This document shows positions 18,772 through 29,030 of a stretch of 64,000 bases of DNA, one piece after another. Each line of letters begins with the position of its first letter. The stretch's first letter is position 1. Origin of the DNA: Streptomyces sp. 6-11-2 (GTDB lineage Bacteria; Actinomycetota; Actinomycetes; Streptomycetales; Streptomycetaceae). A program made the translations under genes and the position numbers. Below the pieces are notes generated by a model. It saw nothing but the letters and a program-made list of their open reading frames with translations. It was not told the DNA's origin and ran no database searches. The DNA lies in contig NZ_BJOR01000001.1 in NCBI RefSeq assembly GCF_006540305.1, forward strand, positions 1,860,001 through 1,924,000. Direction: 5' to 3'.

Positions 18772-18891
18772 CCTCGTCAGATCTGCTGCCGTCCGTCACA
18801 CGCGTGTACGTGGCTGCACACGCGAGCGACGTGGACGACTGCTGTCGACCCTATCGGGGTCGGGGGTCCGTCGCGGTACGGACCTTGGGAC

Positions 18892-19728
18892 TCAGATGCC
18901 GACCTTGATGCGCGTGAAGCGCTTCAGGGTGACACCGGCCTCGTCCAGGACCTTCTGGACCGACTTCTTGTTGTCCAGGGCGTAGGGCTGGCCGAGCAGC
19001 GTCGCGTCCTTGAAGAAGCCGTTCAGACGACCCTCGACGATCTTGGCGATCGCGGCCTCGGGCTTGCCCTCGGCGCGGGTGGTCTCCTCGGCGACACGAC
19101 GCTCGGACTCGACGATGTCGGCCGGCACGTCCTCCTTGGCGAGGTACTTCGGCGCGAAGGCGGCGATGTGCTGGGCGACGCCCTTGGCGACCTCGGCGTT
19201 CGGCTTGTCGAGCTCGACGAGGACACCGATCTGCGGGGGCAGGTCGGGCATCGTGCGGTGCATGTACGCGGTCACGAAGCCGTCGGAGAACTGCGCGAAG
19301 CGGTCCAGGACGATCTTCTCGCCGAGGTTGGCGTTGGCCTCGTCCACGAACGCCTGGACGGTCTTGCCGGCCTCGATCTCGGAGGCGAGCAGGGCCTCGA
19401 GGTCGGCCGGGGAGGTCTTGGCGACGTGCTCGGCGAGCGCGCGGGCGACGGCCTGGAACTTCTCGCCCTTGGCGACGAAGTCCGTCTCGCACTTCAGCTC
19501 GACGAGGACACCGGAGGAGTTGTCGTCGGCGATGATCGAGACCACGGCGCCGTTCTCGGCGGAGCGGCCCTCGCGCTTGGCGACGCCCTTCTGGCCCTTG
19601 ATACGGAGCGCCTCGACGGCCTTCTCGACGTTGCCCTCGGCCTCGTCCAGCGCCTTCTTGCAGTCCATCATGCCGGCGCCGGTGAGCTCGCGGAGCTTCT
19701 TGACGTCAGCGGCGGTGTAGTTCGCCAT
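18892..19728 (-). CDS. tsf: Elongation factor Ts
   Basis: 278 residues. The N-terminal UBA-like domain carries the LRELTGAGMMDCKKAL signature. The core contains LVELKCETDFVA and the second subdomain, including KYLAKEDVP. It is the guanine nucleotide exchange factor for EF-Tu. It lies downstream of rpsB, the usual bacterial order, with a hairpin in the 158-base gap between them. Confidence 0.97.
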   Translation of the reverse strand: MANYTAADVKKLRELTGAGMMDCKKALDEAEGNVEKAVEALRIKGQKGVAKREGRSAENGAVVSIIADDNSSGVLVELKCETDFVAKGEKFQAVARALAEHVAKTSPADLEALLASEIEAGKTVQAFVDEANANLGEKIVLDRFAQFSDGFVTAYMHRTMPDLPPQIGVLVELDKPNAEVAKGVAQHIAAFAPKYLAKEDVPADIVESERRVAEETTRAEGKPEAAIAKIVEGRLNGFFKDATLLGQPYALDNKKSVQKVLDEAGVTLKRFTRIKVGI

Positions 19729-19782
19729 GAGTCTGTGAATCTTTCTCGAAGTCTGGAGGATCGAAGATCTGCACGGTCTGCG

Positions 19783-19796
19783 ATCTACATGTAGAT
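19783..19796. other. Short perfect palindrome between rpsB and tsf
   Basis: The 14-base palindrome ATCTACATGTAGAT, extendable to CTGC/GCAG with one bulge. It lies about 55 bases upstream of tsf. It could be an operator or a small RNA hairpin; the role is unknown. Confidence 0.4.
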
Positions 19797-19830
19797 GCAG
19801 ATGCCCGACTCTGTGCTGACCTACGGGTGA

Positions 19831-19867
19831 ACGGCGGGAGCGGACTTCATGTCTCCGCTCCCGCCGT
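19831..19867 (-). terminator. Hairpin after rpsB
   Basis: A perfect 14-bp stem (19831-19844 with 19854-19867) and a 9-nt loop, 20 bases beyond the rpsB stop. It is likely a partial terminator (attenuator) setting the rpsB:tsf ratio. Confidence 0.7.
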
Positions 19868-19886
19868 CAACGCTGGCGCTGACGGG

Positions 19887-20792
19887 TCAGGCCTGCTCGC
19901 CCTCGGCAGCCGGAGCCTCAGCGGCCGGCGCCTCAGCAGCCGGAGCCTCGGCAGCAGGCGCCTCCGCGGCGGGAGCCTCCGCGGCCGGGGCCTCCGCGGC
20001 CGGGGCCTCCTCGGCCTTCTTCTCGCCCTCGAGCAGGTCGCGCTCCCACTCGGCGAGCGGCTCGCCCGCGGCCTTCTCGCCCTTGCCCTCGGTGGCGACA
20101 CCGGAGCGGGCGATGAGGCCCTCGGCGACCGCGTCGGCGATCACGCGGGTGAGCAGGGTGACGGAGCGGATCGCGTCGTCGTTGCCCGGGATCTTGTAGT
20201 CGACCTCGTCGGGGTCGCAGTTGGTGTCGAGGATGGCGACGACCGGGATGTTGAGCTTGCGGGCCTCGCCGACCGCGATGTGCTCCTTCTTGGTGTCCAC
20301 GATCCAGACGGCGCTGGGCACCTTCTGCATCTCGCGGATACCGCCGAGGGTCTTCTCCAGCTTGGCCTTCTCGCGGGAGAGGACCAGGAGCTCCTTCTTG
20401 GTCAGACCCGAGGACGCGACGTCCTCGAAGTCGATCTGCTCGAGCTCCTTCAGGCGCTGCAGGCGCTTGTAGACGGTCGAGAAGTTGGTGAGCATGCCGC
20501 CCAGCCAGCGCTGGTTGACGTAGGGCATGCCGACGCGGGTGGCCTGCTCGGCGATGGCCTCCTGCGCCTGCTTCTTCGTGCCGACGAACATGACCGTGCC
20601 GCCGTGGGCGACGGTCTCCTTGACGAACTCGTAGGCGCGGTCGATGTACGACAGCGACTGGAGCAGGTCGATGATGTAGATGCCGTTGCGCTCGGTGAAG
20701 ATGAAGCGCTTCATCTTCGGGTTCCAACGGCGGGTCTGGTGACCGAAGTGGACGCCGCTCTCCAGCAGCTCCCGCATCGTGACGACGGCCAT
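19887..20792 (-). CDS. rpsB: 30S ribosomal protein S2
   Basis: 301 residues from the ATG at 20790-20792, preceded by AAGGAG; the much longer open frame upstream is not coding. It has the S2 signatures [19 protein letters not shown] and the [11 protein letters not shown] region. The final 40 or so residues are a low-complexity tail made of seven APAAE-type five-residue repeats ending in GEQA, longer than in most S2 proteins. It heads the rpsB-tsf unit. Confidence 0.97.
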   Translation of the reverse strand: MAVVTMRELLESGVHFGHQTRRWNPKMKRFIFTERNGIYIIDLLQSLSYIDRAYEFVKETVAHGGTVMFVGTKKQAQEAIAEQATRVGMPYVNQRWLGGMLTNFSTVYKRLQRLKELEQIDFEDVASSGLTKKELLVLSREKAKLEKTLGGIREMQKVPSAVWIVDTKKEHIAVGEARKLNIPVVAILDTNCDPDEVDYKIPGNDDAIRSVTLLTRVIADAVAEGLIARSGVATEGKGEKAAGEPLAEWERDLLEGEKKAEEAPAAEAPAAEAPAAEAPAAEAPAAEAPAAEAPAAEGEQA

Positions 20793-21062
20793 GGCCGTAC
20801 TCCTTGAGTTTCTCGGTTGTGCCGCGAATGCCGGACGGCTTCCGCGCCTGACGCCCTGTTGCGCCGTGCCACGAGGGACCGAGGGGCGCTGACACCGGCC
20901 GTCTCCGGTCCGGGTGTCGGGGCGTGCGAAGTCGACCCGGTGACCCGGGTCGCCACCAGAAGTGTACGGGACCCGCGGGGCGCCGGGTGACGCCCCTGTC
21001 CACAATCGGTGAGTTGTCCACAGGTTCGGCCGTCGTCGGCGGGGGTGCGGGACGGTGGGCGC

Positions 21063-21805
<743 letters not shown>

Positions 21806-21806
<1 letters not shown>

Positions 21807-22160
21807 CCGGGGGCGGGCACGCTTCCTGCCCCCAACCGTGGGGCGAGAGCGCCTCCTGGCGCCAACCGAGGGACGGGCGTCCCACCTGTCCCCAGCGTGG
21901 GGAGGGCGCGCCTCCTGCCCCCAACCGTGAGGCGAGAGCGCCTCCTGGCCCCAACCGAGGGACGGGCGTCCCACCTGTCCCCAGCGTGGGGAGGGCGCGC
22001 CTCCTGCCCCCAACCGTGAGGCGAGAGCGCCTCCTGCCCCCAACCGAGGGACGGGCGTCCCACCTGTCCCCAGCGTGGGGAGGGCGCGCCTCCTGCCCCC
22101 AACCGATGGGCAGGCGCGTCTCCCGCCCCAGCCGCGAGGCCGGCGCCCCTCCCGCGATCC
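21806..22160. repeat. Array of about twelve 30-bp hairpin modules in an 89-bp higher-order repeat
   Basis: The unit GACGGGCGTCCCACCTGTCC recurs at 21872, 21961 and 22050, exactly 89 bases apart. Each 89-bp unit consists of three related modules of 30, 30 and 29 bases. Each module has a short inverted repeat and then a C-rich CCTGnCCCCAACC tail. The stems differ between modules (AGGCG/CGCCT versus GGACG/CGTCC), but pairing is retained. It fills the whole convergent gap between the M23 and TetR genes. No cas genes or spacer-like variation are present. Confidence 0.85.
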
Positions 22161-22195
22161 CGGTCCGGTCCGTGCCGTCCCGGCCTCCGCCGGCG

Positions 22196-22786
22196 TCAGC
22201 CGCAGACGCCGCGCAGTGCCATCCCCACCGCGGCCTCGGCGATGGCCGCCGGATCCTCCGCGGCACCCAGTTCGATCCGCCGCACCGCCGCGTCCACCAC
22301 GCCCTGAAGCAGTATCGCCGCCAGCCGCGGCTGCTCGTGCCCCAGCTCCCCCAGCGCCTCCACGATCATGGCGACGAGCCCGCCGTGGGCCGCCCGGATC
22401 TTCTCCCGGGCGCAAGCGTCCAGCTCACTCGCCGAGATCGCCACGACGGCCCGGTGCCGTCGGTCCCCGACCAGCTCCAGTTGCTTGCGCACATACGCCT
22501 CGACCTTGGCCGCGGGCCCGTCGGCGGAGGCCATCGCGGCCGCGACCTCCGCGGCCCACACAGGGAAGTCGACCTCGCACAGCTCCTCGACCACGGCGGC
22601 CCGTGACCGGAAGTACTCGTACACCGACGACCGCGCGAGCCCCGTCCGCTCGGCCAGGGCCGGGAAGGTCAGCGCCTCCGTCCCGCCCTCGGACAGCAGG
22701 GTCCGCGCCGCGTCCAGCAGGGCGGCTCGCTGCATCGACCGGTGCTCGGCCACGGAGGCCGCTCGAATCCTTGGCACGTCGACCAC
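22196..22786 (-). CDS. TetR family regulator
   Basis: 196 residues with a GTG start. The N-terminal helix-turn-helix is clear: LLDAARTLLSEGG, then LTFPALAERTGLARSSVYEYF. The C-terminal half is an all-helical ligand domain with no recognisable specificity. It lies 42 bases downstream of whiG on the same strand and may be partly transcribed with it. The target is unknown. Confidence 0.9.
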   Translation of the reverse strand: MVDVPRIRAASVAEHRSMQRAALLDAARTLLSEGGTEALTFPALAERTGLARSSVYEYFRSRAAVVEELCEVDFPVWAAEVAAAMASADGPAAKVEAYVRKQLELVGDRRHRAVVAISASELDACAREKIRAAHGGLVAMIVEALGELGHEQPRLAAILLQGVVDAAVRRIELGAAEDPAAIAEAAVGMALRGVCG

Positions 22787-22828
22787 TTTACGGACGCGCC
22801 ACCCGGACCGGGAGGGACTCCACCCGGG

Positions 22829-23671
22829 TCAGCGCCCGAAGCTCGCCAGCTTCGCGCGCAGCTGAAGCACCGATTTGGTGTGGATCTGACTGACCCGGCT
22901 CTCGGTCACACCGAGCACGTTGCCGATCTCGGCGAGCGTGAGGCCCTCGTAGTAGTAGAGCATCACGACCGTCTTCTCCCGCTCGGGCAGCGTGTTGATC
23001 GCCCGGGCCAGGAACGTGCGCAGCTCCCGGTCCTCGGCCACCTCCACCGGGTTGTCGGCGGCGGTGTCCTCCAGCGTGTCCATCAGGCTCAGCCGGTCCC
23101 CGCCGTCGCCACCGACGTGCAGCAGCTCCTCCAGCGCCACCACGTTGGCCAGCGACAACTGGCTGAAAACAGCGTGCAGCTCGTCGACCGCGATACCCAT
23201 CTCGGCGGCCACCTCGACCTCCGACGGCGTCCGCCGCAGCCGCGCCTCCAGGGTCGCGTACGCCCGCTCCACGTTCCGCGCCTTCTGCCGCACCGAGCGC
23301 GGGATCCAGTCCAGCGCCCGCAACTCGTCGATCATCGCGCCCCGGATCCGCGTGATCGCGTAGGTCTCGAACTTGATCTCCCGTTCGATGTCGAACTTCT
23401 CGATCGCGTCGATGAGCCCGAAGACCCCGGAGGAAACGAAATCGGCCTGCTCCACGTTGGGCGGCAGGCCGACGCTCACTCGTCCCGCCACGTACTTCAC
23501 CAGCGGCGAGTAGTGCAGGATCAGCTGCTCCCGCAGCCGCTCGTCCCCCGTCGCCTTGTACGACCGCCACAGCTCCTCGAGCGTCGAAGGAGCGGGCGGC
23601 CGCACGCTGCCACCGTCCCGGGCGGCTTGGGGGATCGCCGCCCGGTCGGGCCCGGAGGTGTGCTGGGGCAT
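22829..23671 (-). CDS. whiG: RNA polymerase sigma factor WhiG
   Basis: 280 residues from the ATG at 23669-23671, matching the known WhiG length. It has region 2 ([32 protein letters not shown]), region 3 ([13 protein letters not shown]) and region 4 ([19 protein letters not shown] with the [12 protein letters not shown] helix-turn-helix). It is the FliA-like sigma factor that starts sporulation of aerial hyphae in Streptomyces. A BldD-like site lies upstream at 23753-23770. Confidence 0.97.
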   Translation of the reverse strand: MPQHTSGPDRAAIPQAARDGGSVRPPAPSTLEELWRSYKATGDERLREQLILHYSPLVKYVAGRVSVGLPPNVEQADFVSSGVFGLIDAIEKFDIEREIKFETYAITRIRGAMIDELRALDWIPRSVRQKARNVERAYATLEARLRRTPSEVEVAAEMGIAVDELHAVFSQLSLANVVALEELLHVGGDGGDRLSLMDTLEDTAADNPVEVAEDRELRTFLARAINTLPEREKTVVMLYYYEGLTLAEIGNVLGVTESRVSQIHTKSVLQLRAKLASFGR

Positions 23672-23752
23672 TCGTCGCCTTGTGTCGTTCTGCCCTGGAA
23701 TGCGGGCGTCTGAGTGAGTTGTCGGCCTGAGTCGCTTCTGTGGTCGGAACCA

Positions 23753-23770
23753 CGTGAGCGTAGCGTGACT
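23753..23770 (-). promoter_or_regulatory. Candidate BldD operator upstream of whiG
   Basis: On the minus strand it reads AGTCA, then 8 bases, then TCACG. This is close to the BldD consensus AGTGA-n-TCACC. It lies about 80-100 bases before the whiG start. BldD is known to control whiG in S. coelicolor; the match here is imperfect. Confidence 0.4.
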
Positions 23771-23933
23771 GATGTGTCGCAGTGCGCGAACGGCGGGGCG
23801 TGAAGCATGCGCAGATTCGTTCCGCGATGCGCCCCGCCGGGTCACGCACGTCACCCTCGGTGACCACGACAGCGTCCAACTGCGGGAATCCCCACCGGCG
23901 TCGGGCCTCCCCCGGACGGCCGAACACTCTCGG

Positions 23934-25094
23934 TCAGCACCGCTCACGGCCCTCCCGAGCCGAGATCAGCGCCTGGCGTGTCAACTTCCATCCCTCGCCA
24001 TGTCGTTCGACGTACCCCAGTGATTGGAGTTCGTACAGTTTCGCGATCGCGTCGTCCGCGGTCGTCCGGGCGTCGCGGGCGACCTCGTCCGGCGTCGCCG
24101 CGCCGCGCGCCGGCAACGCGGCCAGAACCTGCCGGGCGTCCGGTTCCAGCAGGTCGCGCGGGAGTACGGGACCGCGCCGGTCCGGAGCGAGTTCGCCCAT
24201 GTCGCCGACCAGTTCGACGACTTCCGCGGCGTCTCCGACCAGCACCGCCTCGCCGCGCAGGAGCTCGTGGACACCGGCGGAGAGCGCGCTGGTGGCCGGG
24301 CCGGGCACCCCCATGGTGTGCCGTCCCAGCCGCTGCGCCGCCCGCGCGGTGACCAGCGATCCGCTGCGGTGGGCGGCCTCGACGACCACGGTGCCCCGGG
24401 TGAGCGCCGCGATCACTCGGTTGCGGACGATGAACCGGCTCGGCGTGGGGTGGTCACCGGGCGGCAGTTCGCCGACCACCAGACCCTGCTGGGCGATCCT
24501 GGTGATCAACTCGGTGTGCCCGCGTGGATAGGGCCGGTCGACGCCGCAGGCCAGGACGGCAACAGTGGCTCCGCCCGCGGCGAGGGCGCCGCGGTGGGCG
24601 GCGCCGTCGACTCCGTAGGCGCCGCCGGAGACCACCACCCAGCCCCGCTCGGCGAGGCCGGAGGCGAGGACCCCGGCCATGTGGGCGCCGTACCGGGTAC
24701 AGGCCCGGGCGCCGACGACCGCGACCGAGCGCAGCGCCCATATCCGCAGGCCGGGCCGACCGCGCACCCACAGCCCGGTGGGCCGCGCGTCGCCGAGGTC
24801 GTCGAGCTGCGCTGGCCACTCGGTGTCCCCGGGGCGTACGAACCGCACACCGGCCTCCCCGGCCGCGACGAGGTCCCGTTCGGGCTCGGCCCGTGCCGCC
24901 CGGGCGCACAGCCCCGCCCACCGCTTGCCGGAGACCCCGGCGAGCCGAGGGGAGCCTTTCAGCAGTCGCCGGGCCACCTCCACCGCCCCGAACTCCCGCA
25001 GCCACCGCCCGCCGGCCTCGTCCCCGGGCTCGATGACGCGGCTGAGGAGGACCCGGGCGAGCAGTTCGCGGTCGGGGGCCCGGGTGGCGTTCAC
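23934..25094 (-). CDS. dprA: DNA-processing protein DprA
   Basis: 386 residues. The Rossmann-like core has [10 protein letters not shown], the [18 protein letters not shown] motif, the [13 protein letters not shown] segment and [15 protein letters not shown]-terminal winged-helix domain ([22 protein letters not shown]) follows. The family loads RecA on incoming single-stranded DNA. Its start overlaps the yifB stop (GTGA), in the order yraN-yifB-dprA typical of actinobacteria. Confidence 0.95.
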   Translation of the reverse strand: MNATRAPDRELLARVLLSRVIEPGDEAGGRWLREFGAVEVARRLLKGSPRLAGVSGKRWAGLCARAARAEPERDLVAAGEAGVRFVRPGDTEWPAQLDDLGDARPTGLWVRGRPGLRIWALRSVAVVGARACTRYGAHMAGVLASGLAERGWVVVSGGAYGVDGAAHRGALAAGGATVAVLACGVDRPYPRGHTELITRIAQQGLVVGELPPGDHPTPSRFIVRNRVIAALTRGTVVVEAAHRSGSLVTARAAQRLGRHTMGVPGPATSALSAGVHELLRGEAVLVGDAAEVVELVGDMGELAPDRRGPVLPRDLLEPDARQVLAALPARGAATPDEVARDARTTADDAIAKLYELQSLGYVERHGEGWKLTRQALISAREGRERC

Positions 25095-26716
25095 GTCGGC
25101 GCCCCGATGGCCATGGGCACGCCTTGTGGCACTCCGGTGCGCAGTTGCAGCGCCAGGGCGACGTCCGACGCGTCGGGCCGGTCATGGCCGGCGAGGTCCG
25201 CGACCGTCCAGGCGACCCGCAGCACCCGGTCCAGTCCGCGCGCGGTGAGGACGCCCCGCTCCAGGCCGCGCTCGGCCTCGTCCATGGCGCCGGCCACCGT
25301 GTGCCAGCGGCTGCGCAGCTCGCGGCCGGGCACCTCGCTGTTGGTCCGCCACGGTGTGCCCGCGAGCCGGGCGGACGCGCGTTCCCTGGCGGCCCGCACC
25401 CGGTCCGCCACCGCCGCCGTGGCCTCGCCCCGGGCGCCGCGCCGGGTGAGTTCGGAGCGGGTGACCGGGTCCACCTCCACCCGCAGGTCGACCCGGTCGA
25501 GCAGCGGCCCGGACAGCCTGGCCTGGTAGCGGCGGACCATCGAGGGCGGGCACTCGCACAGGGTGTCCCGCAACGAGAACCGGCCGCAGGGGCACGGGTT
25601 GGCCGCGAGCACCATCAGGAACTTCGCCGGGAACCGCACCACCCCGGCGCTACGGGCGATCACCACATGGCCCGCCTCCAGCGGCTGGCGCAGGGCGTCG
25701 AGCGCGTGGCTGCTGAACTCCGGGGTCTCGTCCAGAAAAAGCACACCTCGATGGGCGAGCGACACCGCCCCCGGCCTGGCGACGCCCGGGCCGCCGCCGA
25801 CGAGGGCCTGCATGGTGGCCGAGTGGTGCGGGGCGCAGTAGGGGGCGAGGTCGATCAGCGGTCTGCCCGGCGGCAGGAGTCCGGCCACCGAGTGGATCGC
25901 AGTGACCTCCAGGGACTCCTCCCGGGCGAGACGGGGCAGCAGTGCGGGAAGCCGCTCGGCCAGCATGGTCTTGCCCGCGCCCGGCGGCCCTTCGAGGAAC
26001 AGGTGGTGCGCCCCGGCCGCGGCGACCTCCACCGCCGTACGGGCCGAGACCTGGCCGACGACGTCGGCGAGGTCGTGTCCCTGGTCCTGCTGGGCGGCGC
26101 CCACGCTGTGCATTCCGGCGGCCGCGCCCATGCCGGGCAGGCGCAGGCCGGCCAGCAGCGGGTCCGGTCGTCCCTGCCCGTCCGGTTCCTCCTCGGGCAC
26201 CGGCTCGTCGGTCAGCACCGCGATGAGCTGCCGCAGGCTGCGGACACCGAGGACGGAGACTCCGGGCACCAGCGAGGCCTCGGCGGCGGCGCACTCGGGC
26301 ACGACCACCTGCTCGTACCCGGCGTCGGCGGCGGCCAGCACCGCCGGCAGGATGCCCCTGACCGGACGCACCCGCCCGTCCAGGCCGAGTTCCCCGATCA
26401 TCACGATGTCGGCGAGCACGCGGGGATCGATCCGTTCGGCGGCGCCGAGCACCGCGCAGGCCACGGCCAGGTCGAAGCCGCTGCCGGCCTTGGGCACCGA
26501 GGCCGGGCTGAGCCCGACCGTGAGCTTCTTCTGCGGCCACTCGCCACCGGAGTTGACCACCGCGGCCCGCACCCGGTCCCGGCTCTCGGTCAGGCTCTTG
26601 TCCGGCAGGCCCACCAACGTGAAGGCGGCGACACCCGGTTCGAGGTCGGCCTGCACCTCGACAACCACGCCCTCGACACCGACGAGGGCCACGGAGCACG
26701 TACGCGCGAAGCCCAT
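25091..26716 (-). CDS. YifB/ComM-family Mg chelatase-like AAA+ ATPase
   Basis: 541 residues. An N-terminal Lon-protease-like substrate domain carries GLPDKSLTESRDRVRAA. The Mg-chelatase AAA+ core has Walker A (LEGPPGAGKT) and Walker B (GVLFLDETPEF). The C-terminal domain contains the NPCPCG motif. ComM-type members are helicases that extend heteroduplex in natural transformation. The ATG overlaps the yraN stop and the stop overlaps dprA, so the three are translationally coupled. Confidence 0.92.
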   Translation of the reverse strand: MGFARTCSVALVGVEGVVVEVQADLEPGVAAFTLVGLPDKSLTESRDRVRAAVVNSGGEWPQKKLTVGLSPASVPKAGSGFDLAVACAVLGAAERIDPRVLADIVMIGELGLDGRVRPVRGILPAVLAAADAGYEQVVVPECAAAEASLVPGVSVLGVRSLRQLIAVLTDEPVPEEEPDGQGRPDPLLAGLRLPGMGAAAGMHSVGAAQQDQGHDLADVVGQVSARTAVEVAAAGAHHLFLEGPPGAGKTMLAERLPALLPRLAREESLEVTAIHSVAGLLPPGRPLIDLAPYCAPHHSATMQALVGGGPGVARPGAVSLAHRGVLFLDETPEFSSHALDALRQPLEAGHVVIARSAGVVRFPAKFLMVLAANPCPCGRFSLRDTLCECPPSMVRRYQARLSGPLLDRVDLRVEVDPVTRSELTRRGARGEATAAVADRVRAARERASARLAGTPWRTNSEVPGRELRSRWHTVAGAMDEAERGLERGVLTARGLDRVLRVAWTVADLAGHDRPDASDVALALQLRTGVPQGVPMAIGAPT

Positions 26717-27078
26717 CAGGCGGCCCCCCGTACGTGCTCGACCACGGGAGCGCCGCGCCGGGGCAGCAGGACGCCGACGAGGTCGATACGGACGCCTCCG
26801 GGCGGCGCCCCGCCATGGGACTGGATCCAGCGTTCCGCGAGGCCGCGCAGTCGCTCGGCCTTCTCCGGCGTGACCGCGGCCATCGGATGCTCGAAGAGCC
26901 CCTCCCGGCGGGTCTTCACCTCACAGACGACCAGGACGTCGCCGTCCCGGGCCACGATGTCGATCTCGCCGGTCCTGCCGCTGCGCCAGTTGCGCTCCAG
27001 GACCGTCATGCCGGTCTGGGTCAGCCGCCGGGCCGCCAGGCCCTCTCCGTACCTGCCGAGCGCGCTTCGTGCGTTCAT
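26716..27078 (-). CDS. YraN-family (UPF0102) nuclease-fold protein
   Basis: 120 residues from the ATG at 27076-27078, which has GGAGGT 9 bases upstream; a GTG ten codons earlier is less likely. It has the restriction-endonuclease-like fold features [12 protein letters not shown], the GEIDIVARD motif and VVCEVKTR (Asp and Glu-x-Lys catalytic-type residues). Its activity in bacteria is not established. It is the first gene of the yraN-yifB-dprA unit. Confidence 0.9.
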   Translation of the reverse strand: MNARSALGRYGEGLAARRLTQTGMTVLERNWRSGRTGEIDIVARDGDVLVVCEVKTRREGLFEHPMAAVTPEKAERLRGLAERWIQSHGGAPPGGVRIDLVGVLLPRRGAPVVEHVRGAA

Positions 27079-27208
27079 GTCGGCACCACCTCCGGCGCCC
27101 ACGGTCACGCATCCGGCCCCACGGAGTGGATCTTGGTGGGCTACTCACCGGTTGTGGACAACGCTGTCACTCACACGAGTGCCAGCGAGAGAGGACCGCT
27201 GACGCCCC

Positions 27209-27517
27209 TCACCCGCCCGGCAGCTCCAGATCGGTCTTGTTCAGCTCCTCAATGTTCACGTCCTTGAACGTGAGGACGCGTACCTGCTTCACGAACCGGG
27301 CCGGCCGGTACATGTCCCACACCCAGGCGTCGGCCATCGACACCTCGAAGAACACCTCACCCTGTACTGAGTGGACCTGCATCTCGTAATCGTTGGTGAG
27401 GTAGAAGCGCCGCTCGGTCTCGATCACGTATTTGAACAGACCGACGACATCGCGGTACTCCCGGTAGAGCTTGAGCTCCATCTCGGTCTCGTACTTCTCG
27501 AGGTCCTCGGCGCTCAT
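27209..27517 (-). CDS. DUF2469 family protein
   Basis: 102 residues, acidic and rich in aromatic residues, with EKYETEMELKLYREYRDVV at the start and the FFEVSMADAWVWDMYRP segment. It is a highly conserved actinobacterial family of unknown function, usually found next to yraN, as here. Confidence 0.92.
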   Translation of the reverse strand: MSAEDLEKYETEMELKLYREYRDVVGLFKYVIETERRFYLTNDYEMQVHSVQGEVFFEVSMADAWVWDMYRPARFVKQVRVLTFKDVNIEELNKTDLELPGG

Positions 27518-27573
27518 GGCATGTTCCCCTTCAGCCGTGCGATCCCACCATTGTGCGCCAGTCCCATGAGGCC

Positions 27574-28113
27574 CTAGACGATTTCGGTGTCGAGGGTCAC
27601 GGGCCCGGCCGGGGGACCTTCGTCGAGCAGTGTGCGCAGCAGCTCGGCGAGTCTGGTCGGATACACCGTCTCATGTGCCCGGATCAGTTCCTGACACGTC
27701 CACCAGCGCGCTCCGGCGACGCTGCGCCGCTCCAGCTCGGTCAGGGCCGTGGCCTCGATCGCGGTCCGGTCCGTACGGGCCAGGTAGTACCACTCGTCCT
27801 GGTTCCAGCGTCGGCCCGCGAACGGGAACGAGCATGTGCGGCGCCACAGCACCGGGCCGAGTTCGACCTCGGTGATGCCGGTCTCCTCGGCGAGTTCCCG
27901 CAGAGCGGCCTCCTCGCGCGTCTCGGCACCCTCCAGGCCGCCGCCCGGGGTGAACCACCAGTCGTCGGCCGGGTCGTCCGGCTCGTGGCCGTGCAGCAGC
28001 AGGATGCGGTCCTCGGGGTCGAGCAGGACCACCCGAGCGACCTTCCGCAGTCCGCCGCGGTGACCGTCCGTGCCCTCGGCGTCCCCGGCGTCCCCGGCGT
28101 CCTCAGCGAGCAC
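27574..28113 (-). CDS. NUDIX hydrolase
   Basis: About 179 residues from the GTG at 28111-28113, which overlaps the end of sipZ by 11 bases. The Nudix box is complete: GLEGAETREEAALRELAEET followed by G, including the catalytic RELAEE. The family hydrolyses nucleoside diphosphates linked to another moiety; the substrate is not predictable. The overlap suggests coupling to the signal peptidase operon. Confidence 0.88.
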   Translation of the reverse strand: MLAEDAGDAGDAEGTDGHRGGLRKVARVVLLDPEDRILLLHGHEPDDPADDWWFTPGGGLEGAETREEAALRELAEETGITEVELGPVLWRRTCSFPFAGRRWNQDEWYYLARTDRTAIEATALTELERRSVAGARWWTCQELIRAHETVYPTRLAELLRTLLDEGPPAGPVTLDTEIV

Positions 28114-28879
28114 CGGCCGACTCCGTCCGGGTGCGGGCGCGCGAGCCGCCCAGCCGTGTCGCGATCGGGCCGTAGGCGCCCCCGGCGAGGACCAGGACGG
28201 CACCCGCCACGATCATCGTGGCGATCGTGCGCAGCGGGCCCGGCTGCGAGAAGGCGCCGAGCGCCTCGAAGCCGGTGGGGCGGTCCAGCAGGCCCTTCAT
28301 GGGCCACACGACGGCGTCGACCCGGGCGTCCACGGCGTCGCGCGAGACGGTCCCCGCGGCCGCGTCCGTGAGGTGGGCGGTGGAGTCCAGGGAGCCCTGA
28401 CGCTCGTCGCCGAGCAGGAACAGCCGGCCCTGGGGCACCTTCACGGTCGGGAAACCGCCGGCCTCGGCGTCGGCGCCCTTCAGGTACCGCTCGTCGATCT
28501 GCTTGCCGTTGACCGTCAGCTTGCCCTGCTCGCAGCAGGAGACGGTGTCGCCGCCGACGGCGACCACCCGTTTGATCACGGCGGAGTTCTGCACCCAGTT
28601 CGTGTCGTGGAAGACGACCACGTCACCGCGGTGCACCTGACCGCCCTCGACCCGCTGGGCCAGCACCCGGTCGCCGATGCCGATCGTCGGCGCCATGGAA
28701 CTGGTGGGCACGGTGTACGGGCGGTAGATCACCGCCGCCCACGCGAATCCCGCGAGGAACAGCACCAGCCCCACGGCCACGGCGAGCCCGGACAGCCGCT
28801 GCCCGGCCTTGCCGCCCACCGGGTCCCTGCCTGTGCCGCCGCTGCGCGGGGCCGTACGCGTCGTGCTCTCGCCACCCAT
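28103..28879 (-). CDS. sipZ: Type I signal peptidase (SipZ-like)
   Basis: 258 residues. An N-terminal membrane segment (about 31-52) leads to the catalytic Ser in PTSSMAPTI and the catalytic Lys in VIKRVVAVGGD. The LFLLGDERQGSLDS box is followed by a second C-terminal membrane segment near 215-240. It cleaves signal peptides outside the membrane. It is the last of four consecutive signal peptidase genes. Its GD box has E in place of the usual H (GDERQGS). Confidence 0.92.
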   Translation of the reverse strand: MGGESTTRTAPRSGGTGRDPVGGKAGQRLSGLAVAVGLVLFLAGFAWAAVIYRPYTVPTSSMAPTIGIGDRVLAQRVEGGQVHRGDVVVFHDTNWVQNSAVIKRVVAVGGDTVSCCEQGKLTVNGKQIDERYLKGADAEAGGFPTVKVPQGRLFLLGDERQGSLDSTAHLTDAAAGTVSRDAVDARVDAVVWPMKGLLDRPTGFEALGAFSQPGPLRTIATMIVAGAVLVLAGGAYGPIATRLGGSRARTRTESAGAR

Positions 28880-29030
28880 GGACCCGAACCCTACCGGGCG
28901 GTACCGGAACGGGGCAGCCCCTCCTTCCGGGCCACCGCCGCACCCTCCACGAGGACTTCACAGCGGCGGCGGACGGTACTGGCGGAAGCCTCCGCACCGC
29001 CGCACTGCCCCGGCTCGGCGGCCCAGCGGC

